This document shows, in pieces, positions 1 through 15,400 of a stretch of DNA of 64,000 nucleotides. The first letter of the stretch is position 1. Every line of letters begins with the position of its first letter. The notes under the pieces were generated by a model. That model searched no databases. It worked only from the letters and a program-made list of their open reading frames with translations, and had not been told where the DNA came from. The translations under genes and the position numbers were made by a program. Source of the DNA: Eriocheir sinensis (Eukaryota; Arthropoda; Malacostraca; Decapoda; Varunidae); contig NW_026112147.1 of the NCBI RefSeq assembly GCF_024679095.1, forward strand, positions 1 to 64,000, in the 5' to 3' direction.

Positions 1-632
<632 letters not shown>

Positions 633-931
633 GACAGAAAGAGATAATGAAAAAAAAAAAAACGAACAGCTGTGTTGGGGTTGAGAAGGGCACACCTACA
701 AGGTCAGGAAGAGGAGGAAGAGGGGAAAAAGGAAGAAGGAAATGAAGAGAAAGAATCACGAGGGAAGAGACAAGACGGGGAGGAGGAGAGGAGAGGAGAG
801 GGAAAAGAAAAATAGAATGAAAAGAAAAAAATGAGAGGAGGAAAATGAGAGAAAATCGAGTGGAGGGAGATGAACATTTGATAATAATGATGCGGATGAC
901 TTAGATAACATAACTAATTAGATGAGATTTT

Positions 932-1148
932 GATGAAAATACGATACAGAAATAGACCATGGGAAAATATAGATGGAAATACGGTACAGAAGTAGATCAT
1001 GGGAAAATATAGATGGAAATACGAAACAGAAATAGATCATTGGAAAATATAGATGGAAATACGGAACAGAAATAGATCTTGGGAAAATATGGATGGAAAT
1101 ACGGAACAGAAATAGATCATTGGAAAATATAGATGAAAATACGGTGCA

Positions 1149-1155
<7 letters not shown>
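932..1155 (+). repeat. 40-bp tandem repeat, about 5.5 copies
   Basis: A/T-rich unit containing AAAATATAGATGGAAATACG followed by an ACAGAAATAGATCAT-type segment, repeated about every 40 bp. The mirror copy lies at 61,198-61,420. No coding signal. Confidence 0.85.
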
Positions 1156-1535
<380 letters not shown>

Positions 1536-1743
1536 TGGGGGGTGGGCAGTGAGCGAAATTTAAGCGATTTGGTTCAGTTGAGAGGGCTAGGGGGCGTTGT
1601 ATTGGAATATTGTGAAATAATATAATAATACGTTGTATTTATATAATTCATAGCGCACACAGAGCCAGTAGAATAAATTAATTAACCCTAAAAACTAGAG
1701 GCTACTGTCAAGTGATCATGTCACCCTACCCCACCCAGTACAA

Positions 1744-2832
1744 ATGACTAAGATCGAGGAAAACACATAAGTTTTGTGTTTCGTTTGTGAGGATTTCACA
1801 GGCGAGAGGTGGATTGGATGCTCCTTGTGTCCTGAATGGTGTCATGTGGAGTGTGCTCATTTGTCTGGAATTAAGCAACATACATAAAATTAACTGCATT
1901 TGCACCCCATGCCTCCATAACGCATCTCTGGCTACCAGCATTGTGGTAAAAATGGATGAATTCAACCAAGAATTATCTAAAGATATATCTAGTGTTAGGG
2001 ATCGATGAGGTTGAAGCAAGGGCTGAGAAGGTGCAGGGGGAGCTGGGATCAGTTGCTGACGCGGTTCGTGCAGACAAGGCAAATCTTAGTTGGGCTGAGG
2101 TGGCGAAGAGAGACAGGGAAGTCAGGAAGAATCTCTTGTTGTGGAAGCTTCTAACCAGGAAAAGAAGGCAACATATATGAAGGATGAAGTCTCCAAGTCA
2201 TTGGATTGCATTCACACAACTGATTCAAGATTCACAAATGGAGGTAATATTGTCATGAACTCTGACAATGAGAACACAAGGGATGAGGCTGCTCAACAAT
2301 TGGAGTCTTATTACCAAGAGTGTTGGAAAGATGAAACCAGAGATAATGACATGCAATGTTGAAAATGAGGAGTCCAAGGAAAAAATAAAGGAGGCCATCT
2401 TAGACCGCAATGAGTTCTTACACACAATTGAGGGTGTTGAGAATAAGATTGAGCTGTTTTTTAGTAAGCCTGCAGCTGGCGGCACAATGCACTACATTCT
2501 GAGGTGTGATCCAACTGTGAGAGCTGACTCACAAGAATCATGACAAGTTGAAATTAGAATGGAATTATAAACAGTGAGAGACAGATTCCGTGCAATTAGA
2601 TGCTATCATTGTCAGAGATACGGCCATTTTGAGGTCAACTGTACTGTTAAGAGCAATGGAAAGGCCCAAAAATGTTTCAAATGCACTGACGATCACAAAT
2701 CGAAGGATTGCGTTGAAGGATTGTGTGAGGTACAATAATCCTGAAATCAACCACTCAGTGAATGACCAGTGTTGTGTAGTACTTCAAACCGAAATCGAGA
2801 GAATTCGTAACATTACCGATCATGGCTATTAA
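1744..2832 (+). pseudogene. Broken ORF1 (gag-like) of a non-LTR retrotransposon
   Basis: Fragments in shifting frames add up to a gag-like ORF1 protein that would bind element RNA. In order: a PHD-type C4HC3 finger near 1,775-1,915, with CFVC, CSLC, HVEC and a final CTPC pair; a charged, coiled-coil-like stretch near 1,950-2,160; a variable acidic middle; and a C-terminal nucleocapsid-like part near 2,590-2,715. That last part has two zinc knuckles, CYHCQRYGHFEVNC (CX2CX4HX4C) and CFKCTDDHKSKDC (CX2CX3HX4C). The reading ends ITDHGY-stop at 2,832. An in-frame stop lies just before the PHD finger, and several frameshifts follow. PHD fingers are known in ORF1 proteins of CR1-like non-LTR elements. 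No endonuclease or reverse transcriptase is visible nearby, so the family call is inference. Confidence 0.75.
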
Positions 2833-3437
2833 TTAGTGTTTGTACTCAAAGACAAATTGTGTGTTAAATGTTCAGTGTGTTGGAAATAATTTAGTGTGAA
2901 CCCAAACACGGCCAAGTGACTTTGATGCAGTGCAGTGCAGAGCAGTGCAGAGCACTGCACCAGCAGCGGAGCGGGGCCTGAAACATCATCAACGGAAACG
3001 GTAAACGGAAAAGAGAGAAGAGTGATTGAAATAATGAGAAAAAGAAAACATGAGTCAAAATGAGAAAAAAAAAATAAAGAAAGACACTATGAAAGAGAGA
3101 TTCTAAGAAAAATAAAAAGGAGGAAAAATACAAATTAAGAAAGGGGGGGAAGAAGGAAGGAATGAAGGAAGGAGAATAAGATAGTTAATGGGATAAATAA
3201 TTTAAGGAGGAATATTTAGAAAAGAAGACATGGGAATATGAATAACGTTCAAAGGAATGATGAAGAAAGAGAGGGAGAACAAAATATAGGTCACGACTAT
3301 TTCATGAACTAGTCTATAAGAGATAACAAAAACGATGAATAACTGTGAGGTAAAGACAGCAAGGCGAGGAAAACAGGGATTTGTACATATATCATGACGT
3401 AGAGAGAGAAATGAGGAACAGCTGAGAGGATTAAAGG
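2833..3437. other. Purine-rich spacer, no gene
   Basis: Just after the retroelement remnant there is a short GCAGTGCAGAGCAGTGCAGA-type cluster (about 2,927-2,962), then A/G-rich DNA with GGAA runs up to the 36-bp array. The mirror is 58,809-59,416. No ORF or RNA gene is recognised. Confidence 0.6.
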
Positions 3438-6400
3438 CCCGCCACCGCCTCCTTCTGTCTCTCGAACGACACCCCCGCCACCGCTTCCTCCTTTCCCTCC
3501 CACGCCACCCACGCCACCGCCTCCTACTGTCCCTCGAACGCCACCCCCGCCACCGCCTCCTCCTGCCCCTCGCACGCCAACCCGGCCACCGCCTCCTCCT
3601 GTCCCTCGCACGCCAACCCGACCACCACCTCCTCCTGTTCCTCCCACGCCACCCCCGCCACCGCTTACTCCTGTCCCTCCCACGCCACCCCCGCCAATGT
3701 CTCTTCCTGTTCCTCCCACGCCACCCCCGCTCCCGGTTTACTCCTGTCCCTCCCACTCCAACCCCGACACTGCCTTTTCCTGTACCGCGCACGCCAACCC
3801 CGCCACCGCCTCTTCATGTCCCTCCTACGCCACCCCCGCCACCGCCTCCTACTATCCCTAGCACGGCACCCACACCACCGCCTCATCCTGTACCTCGTAA
3901 GCCACCCCCGCCACCGCCTCTTCCTGTTCACACCACCCACGCCATGGGCTCCTCCTGTCTCTCGCACGCCATCCCCGCAGCTGTCTCCTCCTGTCCTTCG
4001 CACGCCAGCCCTGCCACCGACTCCTCCTGACTCTCGCACTCCACCCCCGCCTCCGCCTCCCCCTGTTTGTCGAACGCCACCCACCACCGCCTCCTCCTGT
4101 CCCTCGCACGCTAACCCCGCCACCGCCTCATATGGTTCCTCGCACGCCACCCCCACCACCGCCTCCTCCTGTCCCTCGCACGCCAACCCCGCCGCCGCCT
4201 CTTATTGTCCTTTGCATGCCACCACCGCCTCCTTCAGTCATTCGTACGCCATCCTCACCACCGCCTCCTCCTGTCCCTCGCACGACGACCCGGCCACCGT
4301 CTCCTCCTGTCCTTCGTACGCAACCCCCGTCACAGCTTCTTCCTGTTTCTCGGACGGCAAACCTGCCAACGCCTCCTCCAGTCCATTGCACGCCAACTTC
4401 GCTCCAGCCTCCTCCTTTTCCTCGCACGACACCCCCGCCGCCGCCTCCTCGTTTCCCTCGCACGACACCCCCGCCACCAGCCTCCTCCTTTCCCTCGCAC
4501 GACACCCCCGCCGCCGCCTCCTCGTTTCCCTTGCACGACACCCCTGCAGCCGCCTCCTCCTTTCCCTCGCACGCCACCCATGCCACCGCCATCTCTTGTC
4601 CCTCGCACGCCAACCCGGACACCGCCTCCTCCTATCTATCGAACGCCATCCCCGCCATCGTCTCCTACTGTCCCTCGCACGACACCCCCGCCACCGCCTC
4701 CTCCTGTCCCTCTAACGCAAACCCAGCCACTGCCTCCTACTGCCCCTCGAACGTCACCTCCGACACCACCTCCTCCTGTCATTCGCACGCCACCCCCGCC
4801 ACCGCCTCCTACCTTCCCTCGAACGTTAACCCCGCTACAGCCTCATATTGTACCCCGCACGCCACCCTAGCCACCGCTTCCTCATGTCTCTCCAACGCTT
4901 CCCACGCCACCGCCTCCTACTGTCACTCGAACGCCACCCCCGCCACCGCCTCCTCCTGCCCCTCGCACGCCAACCCGGCCACCGCCTCCTCCTGTCCCTC
5001 CCACGCCACCCCCGCCAATGCCTCTTCCTGTCCCTTGCACTCCAACCCCGTCACTGCCTCTTCCTGTCCCTCGCACGCCAACCCCGCCACCGCCTCTTCC
5101 TGTCCCTCCTACGCCACCCCCGCCACAGCCTCCTACTGTCCCTCGCACGGCACCCCCGCCACCGCTTCCTCCTGTCCCTCGCACGCCACCCCCACCACCG
5201 CCTCTTCCTGTCCCTCCCACGCCAGCCCCGCCTCTGCCTCCTCCTGTCCCTCGCACGCCACCCCCGCCACCGCCTCCTCCTTTCCCTCGCACGCCACCCC
5301 CGCTACCGCCTCTTACTGTTTCTCGCACGCCACTCACGACACCGCCTCCTCCTGTCCCTCGCACGCCACCCACGTTATCGCATCCTCCTTTCCGTTGCAC
5401 GCTCCTCCACCACCGCCTCTTCCTTTCCCTTGCACGCCACGCCCGCCACCGCCTCCTCCTGTCTCTCGCACGCCATCTACGCCACCGCCTCCTCCTGTCC
5501 CTAGAACGCCACCCACGCCACCGCCTCCTATTTCCCTCACACACGATCCACGCCACGCCCTCCTCCTGTCCCTCAAATGTCACCCACGCCACCACATCCT
5601 CCTGTCCCTCGCACGCCTACCCCGCCACCGCCTCCTTCTGTCCCTCGCACGCAACCCCCGCCACCGCCTCCTCCTGTAACACGCACGCCATCCCCGCCGC
5701 CACCTCATGCTGTCCCTCGCACGCCAACCTCGCCACCGCCTCCTCCTGTCCCTCGAACGTAAACCTCGCGACCACCTCCTCCGGTCCCTCGAACGCCAAC
5801 CCAGACACCGCCTCCTATCTGTCGAACGCCATCCCCGCCTCCTACTGTCCCTCGAATGCCAACCCGGACACCGCCTCCTCCTATCTATCGACCGCCATCC
5901 CCGCCACCGCTATCTCCTATCTATCGAATGCCATCCTCGCCACCGCCATCTCCTGTCCCTCGCACGCCAACCCGGACATCGCTTCCTCCTATCTATCGAA
6001 CGCCATCCCCGCCACCGCCTCCTCCTCCTGTCCCTCGCGCCACCCCGTCACGCCACCTCCTCTCCCTTACCTTCGTACGCCACCCCCGCCACCGCCGCCT
6101 CCTGTTTCTCGGACGACACCCCTACCGCCGCCTCCTCGTTTCCCTCGCACGACACCCCCGCCGCCGCCTCCTCCTTTCCCTCGCACGACACCCCCGCAGC
6201 CGCCTCCTCATTTCCCTCGAACGACACCCCCGCCGCCGCCTCCTCGTTTCCCTCGCACGCCACACATTCCACCGCCTACTCCTTTCTCTCGAACGTTATC
6301 CCCGCCACCGCCTCCTCCTTTCCCTCGCAAGCCAACCCTGCCATTGCATCCTCCTGTCCCTCGCACGCCACCCCCGGCACCGCCTCTTCCTGTCCCTCGA

Positions 6401-9400
6401 ACGCCACCCTGCCGCCTCCTCATGTACCTCGCACGCTACCCCCGCCACCGCCTCCTCCTGTCCCTCGCACGCCACCCAAGCCACCGCCTCCTCTGTCCCT
6501 CGCACACCACCCGCCACCGCCTCCTTCTGTCCCTCCCACGCCACCCCCCGCCACCGCCTCCTACTGTCCCTCGCACCACCCCGCCACTGCCTCTTCCTGT
6601 CCCTCGCACGCCACCCCACCGCCACCTCCACTTCCTACTGTCCCTCGCACGCCACCCCCGCCACCGCCTCTTCCTGTCCCTCTTACGCCACCGCCTACTC
6701 CTCTCCTTCGCACGCCACCCCCGCCACCGCCTCTTCCTGTCCCTCACCGCCACCCTCTCTCTGACTCTTTCTGCCCCTTACGCCACCCCTTCCTCCTGTC
6801 CCTCACACCACTCCCGACAACGCCTCTTCCTGTCCCTCGCACACCACCCACGCCATGGGCTCCTCCTGTCTCTCGCACGCCATCCCCGCAGCCGCCTCCT
6901 CCTGTCCCTCGCACGGCAATCCTGCCACCGACTCCTCCTGACTCTCGCACTCCACCCAAGCCAATGCCTCTTCCTGTCCCTCGCACGCCACCAACACCAC
7001 CGCCTCCTCCTGTCCCTCGCACGCCACCCACGTTACCGCCTCCTCATGTCTCTCGCATGCCACCTACGCCACCGCCTCCTCCTGTCCCTCGAATGCCACC
7101 CACGCCACGGCCTCCTCCTGTCCCTCGCACGCCATCCACGCCACTGCCTCCTCCTCTCCCTCGAATGTCACCCACGCCACCACATCCTCTTGTCCCTTGC
7201 ATGTCACCGTCGCCACCGCCTCCTCCTGTACCCAGCACGCCATCCCCGCCGCCGCCTCCTCCTGTCCCTCGAACGCCAACCTCGCCACCGCCTCCTCCTA
7301 TCTATCGAACGCCATCCCCGCCACCGCCTCTTACTGTTCCTCGCACGCCACACCCGCCACCGCTTCCTCCTGTCCCTCTAACGCAAACCACGCCACTGCC
7401 TCCTACTGTCCCTCGAGCGTCACCCCCGCCACCACCTCCTGCTGTCATTCGCACGCCACCCCCGCCACCGACTCCTACTGTCCCTCGAACGTTAACCCCG
7501 GTACAGCCTCATACTGTCCCTCACGCACGCCATTCCGCCACCGCCTCCTCCTGTCCCTCGCACGCCACCCCCGCCACCGCCTCCTCCTGTCCCTCGCACG
7601 CCGCCCCGGCCACCGCCTCCTCCTGTCCTTCGTACGCGACCCCCGTCACCGCTTCCTCCTGTTTCTCGGACGTCAAACCCGCCACCGCCTCCTCCAGTCC
7701 ATTGCACGCCACCATCGACGCCGCCTCCTCTTTTCCTTCGCACGATACCCACGCCGCTGCCTCCTCCTTTCTCTCGCACGACACCCCCGCCGCCGCCTTC
7801 TACTGTCAGTCGAACGTCTCCCCGTAACCGCCTCCTCCTGTCCCTAGCACGCCACCCCCGCCACCACCTCCTCCTTTCTATCGAACGCCGCCACCGCCTC
7901 CTAATGTCCCTCGCACTCCACCCCCGCCACCGCTTCCTCCTGTCCCTCCCACGCCACCCCCGCCACCGTCTCCCTTTGTCCCTCGCACGCCACCCCCACC
8001 ACCGCCTCCTCCTTCCCCTCGCACGCCATCCCCGCCACCTCCTCCTATCCCTCGCACGTCACCCCCGCCACCGCCTCCTCCTTTTCCTCGCACGCCACGC
8101 CCGCCACCGCCTCCTCCTTTCCCTCGCACGCCACACCCCGCCATCGCCTCCTCCTTTCCCTTACACGATCCTCCGCCACCGATTCTTCCTTTCCCTCCCA
8201 CTCCACCCCTGCCACCGCCTCCACTTTTCCCTTGCACGATCCTCAGCCACCGCTTCTTCCTTTCCCTCGCAAACCACCCCCGACACCACCTCCACATTTC
8301 CATTGCACGATCCTCCGCCACCGCCTCTTCATTTCCCTCGCACGCCAACCCCGCTGCCGCCTCCTCCTATCCCTCGCACGCCAACCCCGCCACCGACTCC
8401 TCCTTTCCCTCGCACGCCACCCCCGCTACCGCTTCCTACTGTCCCTCGCACGCCACCCACGCCACAGTTTCCTACTGTCCCTCGCACGCCACCCACGCCA
8501 TCGCATCCTCCTTTCCCTTGCACGATCCTCCGACACAGCCTCTTCCTTTCCCTCGCACGATACGCCCGCCACCACCTCCTTCTGTCTCTCGCATGCCACC
8601 TACGCTACCGCCTCCTCCTGTCCCTCGAACGCCACCCAAGCCACCGCCTCCTCTTGTCCCTCGCATACGATCCACGCCACGGCCTCCTCCTGTCCCTCGA
8701 ATGTCACCCACGCCACCACATCGTCTTGTCCCTCGCTCGCCACCCCCGCCACTGCCTCCTCCTTTCCCTCGCACGGCACCCGCGCTACCGCCTCCTACTG
8801 TCCCTCGCACGCCAGCCACGCCACCGCCTACTCCTGTCCATCGCACGCCACCCACGTCATCGCTTCCTCCGTTCCCTTGCACGATCCTCTGCCGCCGCCT
8901 CTTCCTTTCCCTCCCACGCCACCCCCGCCACCGCCTCCTCCTGCCCCTCGCACGCCAACCCGGCCACCGCCTCCTCCTGTCCCTCGAACGCCACCCACGT
9001 CATCGCCTCCTTCTGTCCCTCGCACACGATCCACGCCCGGCCTCCACCTGTCCTTTGAATGTCAACCACGCCACCACATCCTCCTGTCCCACGCTCGCCA
9101 ACCTCCGCCACCGCCTCCTTTTGTAACACGCACGCCAACCACGCCACCGCCTCCTCCTGTCCCTCGAACGTAGACCTCGCGACCGCCTCCTCCTGTCCCT
9201 CGCACGCCAACCCGTACACCGCCTCCTCCTATCTATCGAACGCCATCCCCGCCACCGCCTCCTCCTGTCACTCGCACGCCAACCCGGACACCGCCTCCTC
9301 CTATCTATCGAACGCCATCCCCGCCACCGCCTACTACTGTCCCTCGCACGCCACTCCCTCTAACGTAAACCTCGCCACCGCCTCCTTCTGTCCCTCAAAC

Positions 9401-12400
9401 GCCATCCTCGCCACCGCCATCTCCTGTCCCTAGCACGCCAACCCGGACACCGCCTCCTCCTATCTACCGAACGCCACTCCCGCCATCGTCTCCTACTGTC
9501 CCTCGCACGCCACCCCCGCCACCGCCTTCTACTGTCCCTCGAACGTTAACCCCGCTATAGCCTCATAATGTCCCCCGCAGGCCACCCCCCCCGCTTCCTC
9601 TTCCTCCCACGCCTCCCGCCACCGCCTCCTCCTGTCACTCGCACGCCAACCCCGCCACCGCCTCATTCTGTTCCTCGCACGCCATCCCCGCCACAGCCTC
9701 CTCTTGTCTCTAGCACGCCACCCCCGCCACCGCCTCCTCCAGTCATTCGCTCGCCACCCCCACCACCGCCTAAATCTATCCCTCGCACGCCACCCCCACT
9801 ACAGCCTTCTTCTCTCCCTCGCATGCCACTCCCGCCACCGCTTCCTCCTATCCCTCCCACGCCAACCTCGCCACCGCCTCCTACTGTCCATCGAACGCCA
9901 CACCCGCCACCGCCTCCTACTGTCCATCGCACGCCACCCCCGCCACCGCCTCCTATCTATCGAACGCAGCCCCCGCCACCGCCTCCTCCTGTCCCTCGCA
10001 CGCCTGCAGGCTACAACCTCCTCCTGTCCCTCGCACGCCAGCCCGACCACCGCCTCCTCCTTTTCCTCCCACGCCACTCCCGCCACCGTTTCTTCCTGTC
10101 CCTCCACGCCACCCCAACCGCCCCGTCCTTTCCCTCGCACGCCACCCCCTCCACCGCCTCCTCCTGTCACTCGCACTCCAACCCCGCCACCGCCTCCTCC
10201 TGTCTTTCGAAAGTCACCACCGCTACCACCTCCTCCTGTTTTCGCACGTTAACCCCGCCACCGCTTCCTCCTGTCCCTAGCATGACAAACCCGCCACCGC
10301 CTCTTCCTGTCCCTCCCACGCAACCAACACCACCACATCCTCCTGTCCCTCCCACGCCACCCCCCCCACCGCCTCTTCCAGTCCCTCCCACGCCAGCCCC
10401 GCCAACGCCTCCTACTGTCCCTCGCACGCCACCCCCGAGACCGCCTCTTCCAGTCATTCGCTCGCCACCCCCGCCACCGCTTCCTCCTGTCACTCGAACG
10501 TCACACCCGCCACCGCCTCCTACTGTCCCTCGAACTTTACCCCCGGCAAAGCCTCTTACTGTCCCTTGCACGCCACCCCCGCCACCGCTTCCTCCTATCA
10601 ATCGCTCGCCACCCCCGCCACCGACTCCTACTGCCGCTCGAACGCAACCCCGCCACCGCCCCTTCCTGTCCCTCCAACGCCATCCCCGCAATCGCTTCCT
10701 ACTGTCCCTTGCACGCCACCGCCGCCACCTCCTCTTCATGTGCCTCCCACGGCAGCCCCGCCACCGCCTCCTCCTGTCCCTCGCACTCAACCCCCTCACC
10801 GCCTCCTCATGTCCCTCGCACTCCACCCCAGCCACGGCCTGCTCCTGTGTTTCGATCGTCACCCCCGCCACCGCCTCCTCCTGTTTTCTCACGCCAACGT
10901 CTCCTCCTCTCCCTCGCACGCCAATCCGGCCATAGCCTCTTCCTGTCCCTCTCACGCCAACACCGCCAGAGCCTCCTCCTGTCATTCGCAAGCCACCCAA
11001 GCCACCGCCTCATCCTGTCCCTCGCACGGCACCCACGCCACCGCCTACTCCTCTTATTTGCAAGCCACCCCCTCCAACGCTTCCTCCTTTCCCTCGCACC
11101 CAACCTCCGCCATAGTCTCCTCCTGTTCCTCGAACGTCACCCCCGCCACAACCTCCTCCTGTCCCTCGAACGTTACCCCAGCCACAGCCTCCTCCTATCA
11201 TTCTCACGCCACACCCGCCACCGCCTTCTCCTGTCCCTCGCACCCCACCTCCGCCATAGTCTCCTCCTGTCCCTCGAACGTCACCCCCGCCACAGCCTCC
11301 TCCTGTCATTCTCACGCCACCCCCGCCACCGTCTCCTCCTGTCATTCGCAAGCCACCCCCGCCACCGCCTCCTCCTGTCCCTCTCACGCCACTCACGCCA
11401 TCGCCTCCTCCTCTCCCTCGAACGTCACACCACCCACCGCCTCCTACTGTCTCTCGCACGCTACCACCGCTCCTCTGCCTCCTGTCCCTCCCACACCACC
11501 CCCGCCACCGCCTCCTCCTGTCCCTCGCACGCCACCCCCGCCACCGTCTCCTCCTGTCCCTCGAACGTCACACCCGCCACCGCCTCCTACTATCCCTCGA
11601 ACGTCACCCCAGCCAAAGACTCTTACTATTCCTCGCAGGCCACCCCCGCCACCGCCTCCTTCTATCTATCGAACGCCGCCATCGCCTCCTAATGTCCCTC
11701 GCAAGTCACCACCGCTCCTCTGCCTCCTGTCCCTCCCACGCCACCCCCGCCACCGCCTCCTCCTGTCCCTCGCACGCCACCCCCGCCACCGTCTCCACCT
11801 GTCCCTCGAATGTCACACCCGCCACCGTCTCCACCTGTCCCTCAAACGTCACCCCGCCAAGGCCTCTTACTGTCCCTCGCACACAAATCCCGCCACCGCC
11901 TCCTCATATCTATCGAAATCCGCCCACGCCAGCCCTGCCACCGCCTCCTCCTGTCCCTCGCACGCCACCCCCGCCACCGCTTCCCCCTGTCCCTCGCACG
12001 CCTCCAGCGCCACCACCTCCTACTGTACCTCGAACTTAACCCTGCCACCGCCTCCTCATGTCCTTTGCACGCCACCCCCGTCATCCCTTCCTCCTGTCCC
12101 TCGGACGCAAGCCCCGCCACCGACTCCTCTTGTCTTTCTCACGCCACAACTGCCGCCGCCTCTCTCTGTCCCTCGCACGCCACCCCCGCCACCGCCTCCT
12201 CCTGTCCCTCCCACGCCACTCCAGCCACCGCCTCCTGTCATTTGAACGCTACCCCCAGCACCGTCTCCTCCCGTCCCTCGAACGCCAACCTCACCACCGC
12301 CTCTTCTTGTCTCTCGCACGCCAACCTCGCCACCACCACCTCCTGTCACTCGAACGCCAACCTCGCCACCGGCTCCTCCTGTCCCTCGCACGCCAACCTC

Positions 12401-15400
12401 GCCACCGCCTCCTCCTGTCCCTCGAACGCCAACCTCTTCACCGCCTCCTCCTGTCCCTCGAACGCCAACCTCGCCGCCGACTCCTCCTGTCCCTCGAACG
12501 TCAACCTCGCCCCCGCCTCCTCCTGTCCCTCACACGCCATCCCCGCCACCTCCTCTTTCTGTTCCTTGCACTACACTCCCGCCAACAACTCCTCCTTTCT
12601 TTCAAAGGCCACCCCCGCCACCGCTGCCTCCTGTCCCTCCCACGCCACTCCAGCCACCGCCTCCTCCTGTCCTTCGTACGCCACCCCCGCCACCGCCTCC
12701 TCCTATCTATCGAACGCCACCCCCGCCACCGCCTCATGTCCCTCGCACGCCAACCCGGCCACAGCCTCTTCCTGTCCCTCTCACGCCAACCCCGCCACAG
12801 CCTCCTCCAGTCAATTGCAAGCCACCCCCGCCACCGTCTCCTCCTGTCCCTCGCACGCCACCCCCGCCAACGCCTCCTCCTGTCATTCGCACGCCACCCC
12901 GCCGCCGCCTCTTCCTTCCCCTCGCACGCCACCCCCGCCAGCGCCTCCTCCTTCCCCTTGCACGCCACCACCGCCACCGCCTCTTCCCTTCCCTCCTTCC
13001 ACCCCGCCAGCGCCTCCTCCTTCCCCTTGCACGCCACCCCGCCAGCGCCTCCTCCTTCCCCTCGCACGCCACCACCGCCACCGCCTCTTCCCTTCCCTCG
13101 CACGCCACCCCCGCCTCCGCCTCCTCCTTCCCCTCGCACGCCACCCCCGCCTCCGTCTCCTTCTTCCCCTCGCACGACACCCCCGCCAACGCCTCTTCCT
13201 TTCCCTCGCACCCGCCTCTTCCTTCCCTCACGCCACCCCCGCCCGCGCCTCGTCGTGTCCCTCTCACGCCACCACCGCCTCCGCCTCTTCGCTTCCCTTG
13301 CACGCCACCCCAGCCTCCGCCTCCTCCTTCCCCTCGCAAGCCACCCCCATCGCCGTCTCCTCCTTTCCCTCGCACGACACCCCCGCCACCGCCTCCTTCT
13401 TCCCCTCGCACGCCACCCCCATCGCTGCCTACTCCTTTCCCTCGCACGCCACCACCGCCACCTCCTCCTCCTTTCCGTCGCAAGCCACCCACGCCACCTC
13501 CTCCTCCTGTCCCTCGTACTCCACCCCCGCAACCGCCTCCTCCTGTCTTTCGAACGCCACCCCCGCCACCGCCTGCTCTTGTCCCTCGCACGCTAACCCC
13601 GCCACCGCCTCATCCTGTTCTTCGCACGCCACCCCCGCCAACGCCTCCTCCTGTCCCTCGCACGCCACCCCCGCCACCGCCTCCTCCTGTACCTCGCACG
13701 CCAACCCCGCCACCGCCTCATCCTGTTCTTCGCACGCCACCCCCGCCACCGCCTCGTCCTGTCCCTCGCACGCCACCCCCGCCACCGCCTCGTCCTGTCC
13801 CTCGCACGCCAACCCCGCCACCGCCTCATCCTGTTCTTCGCACGCCACCCCCGCAACCGCCTCGTCCTGTCCCTCGCACGCCAACCCCGCCACCGCCTCC
13901 TATTGTCCTTCGCCTGCCGTCCCCGACACCGCCTCCTACTGTCCCTCGAACATCACCCCCGCCACAGGCTCCTACTGTTCCTCGCACGCCCCCCCCCCCA
14001 CCACCGCTTCCTCCTGTCCCTCCCACGCCATCCCCGCCACCGCCTCCTACTGTCCCTCGAACGCCACCCCAGCCACTGCCTCCTCCTGTCCCTCGCACGT
14101 CAACACGGCCACCGCCTCCTCTTGGCCCTCGCACGCCAACCCATCCACCGCCTAATCCTTTTCCTCCTACGCCATTCCCGCTTCCTCCTGTCTATCCCAC
14201 GCCACAACCCAACCGCCTCCTCCTATCACTTGTCACGTCACCCCCGCCACCACCTCCTCCTCTCCCTCGCACGCCACTCCCGCCACCGCCTCCTCCTATC
14301 TATCGAGCTCCTACTCCTACTGTCCCTTGCACGATACCCCCGCCACCGTTGCCTCTTGTCCTTCCCACTCCACTCCCGTCACCGCCTCTTCTTGTCCCTC
14401 AGAGGCCACCCCCGCCACCGCCTCCTCCTGTCCCTCATACGCCACCCCCGCCACCGCCTCCTCCTGTCCCTCGCACGCCACCCCCGCCACCGCCTCCTCC
14501 TGTCCCTCGCACGCCAACCCGGCCACCGCCTCTTCCTGTCCCTCTCACGGCAACTCCGGCACAGCCTCCTCCAGTTAATCGCAAGCCACCCCCGCCACCG
14601 CCTACTCCTGTCCCTCGCACGCCACTCCTGCCAACGCCTCCTTCTGTCATTCGCAAGCCACCCCCACCACCGCCTCCTCCTGTCCCTTGCACGCCACCCC
14701 CGCCACCACCTCCTCCTGTCATTCGCACGCCACCCCCGCCACCGCCTCCTCCATTCCCTCGCACGCCAACCCCGTCGCCGCCTCCTCCTTTCTCTCCCAC
14801 CCCTCCCCGTCACCGCCTCTTCCTTCCCCTCACACGCCACCCCGCCTCCTCCTTCCCCTCACACGCCATCCCCACCACCTCCTTTTTTGTTCCTTGCACT
14901 ACTCCCGCCAACTTCTCCTTTCTTTCAAGGCCACCCCACCACCGCTGCCTCCTGTCCCTCGCACGCCACTCCAGCCACCGCCTCTTCTTGTCTCTCAGCC
15001 ACCCCGCCACAGCCTCCTCCTGTCCTTCGTACATGCCACCCCCGCCACCGCCTCCTTCTATCTATCGAACGCCATCCCCGCCACCGCCTCCTCATGTCCC
15101 TCGCACGCCAACCCGGCCACAGCCTCTTCCTGTCCCTCGCACGCCACCCCCGCCACCGCCTCCTCCTGTCCCTCGCACGCCACCCCCGCCAACGCCTCCT
15201 CCTGTCATTCGCACGCCACCCCGCCGCCGCCTCTTCCTTCCCCTCGCACGCCACCCCCGCCAGCGCCTCCTCCTTCCCCTCGCACGCCACCACCGCCACC
15301 GCCTCTTCCCTTCCCTCGCACGCCAACCCCGCCTCCGCCTCCTCCTTCCCCTCGCACGCCACCACCGCCACCGCCTCCTCCTTTCCCTCGCACGCCACCC

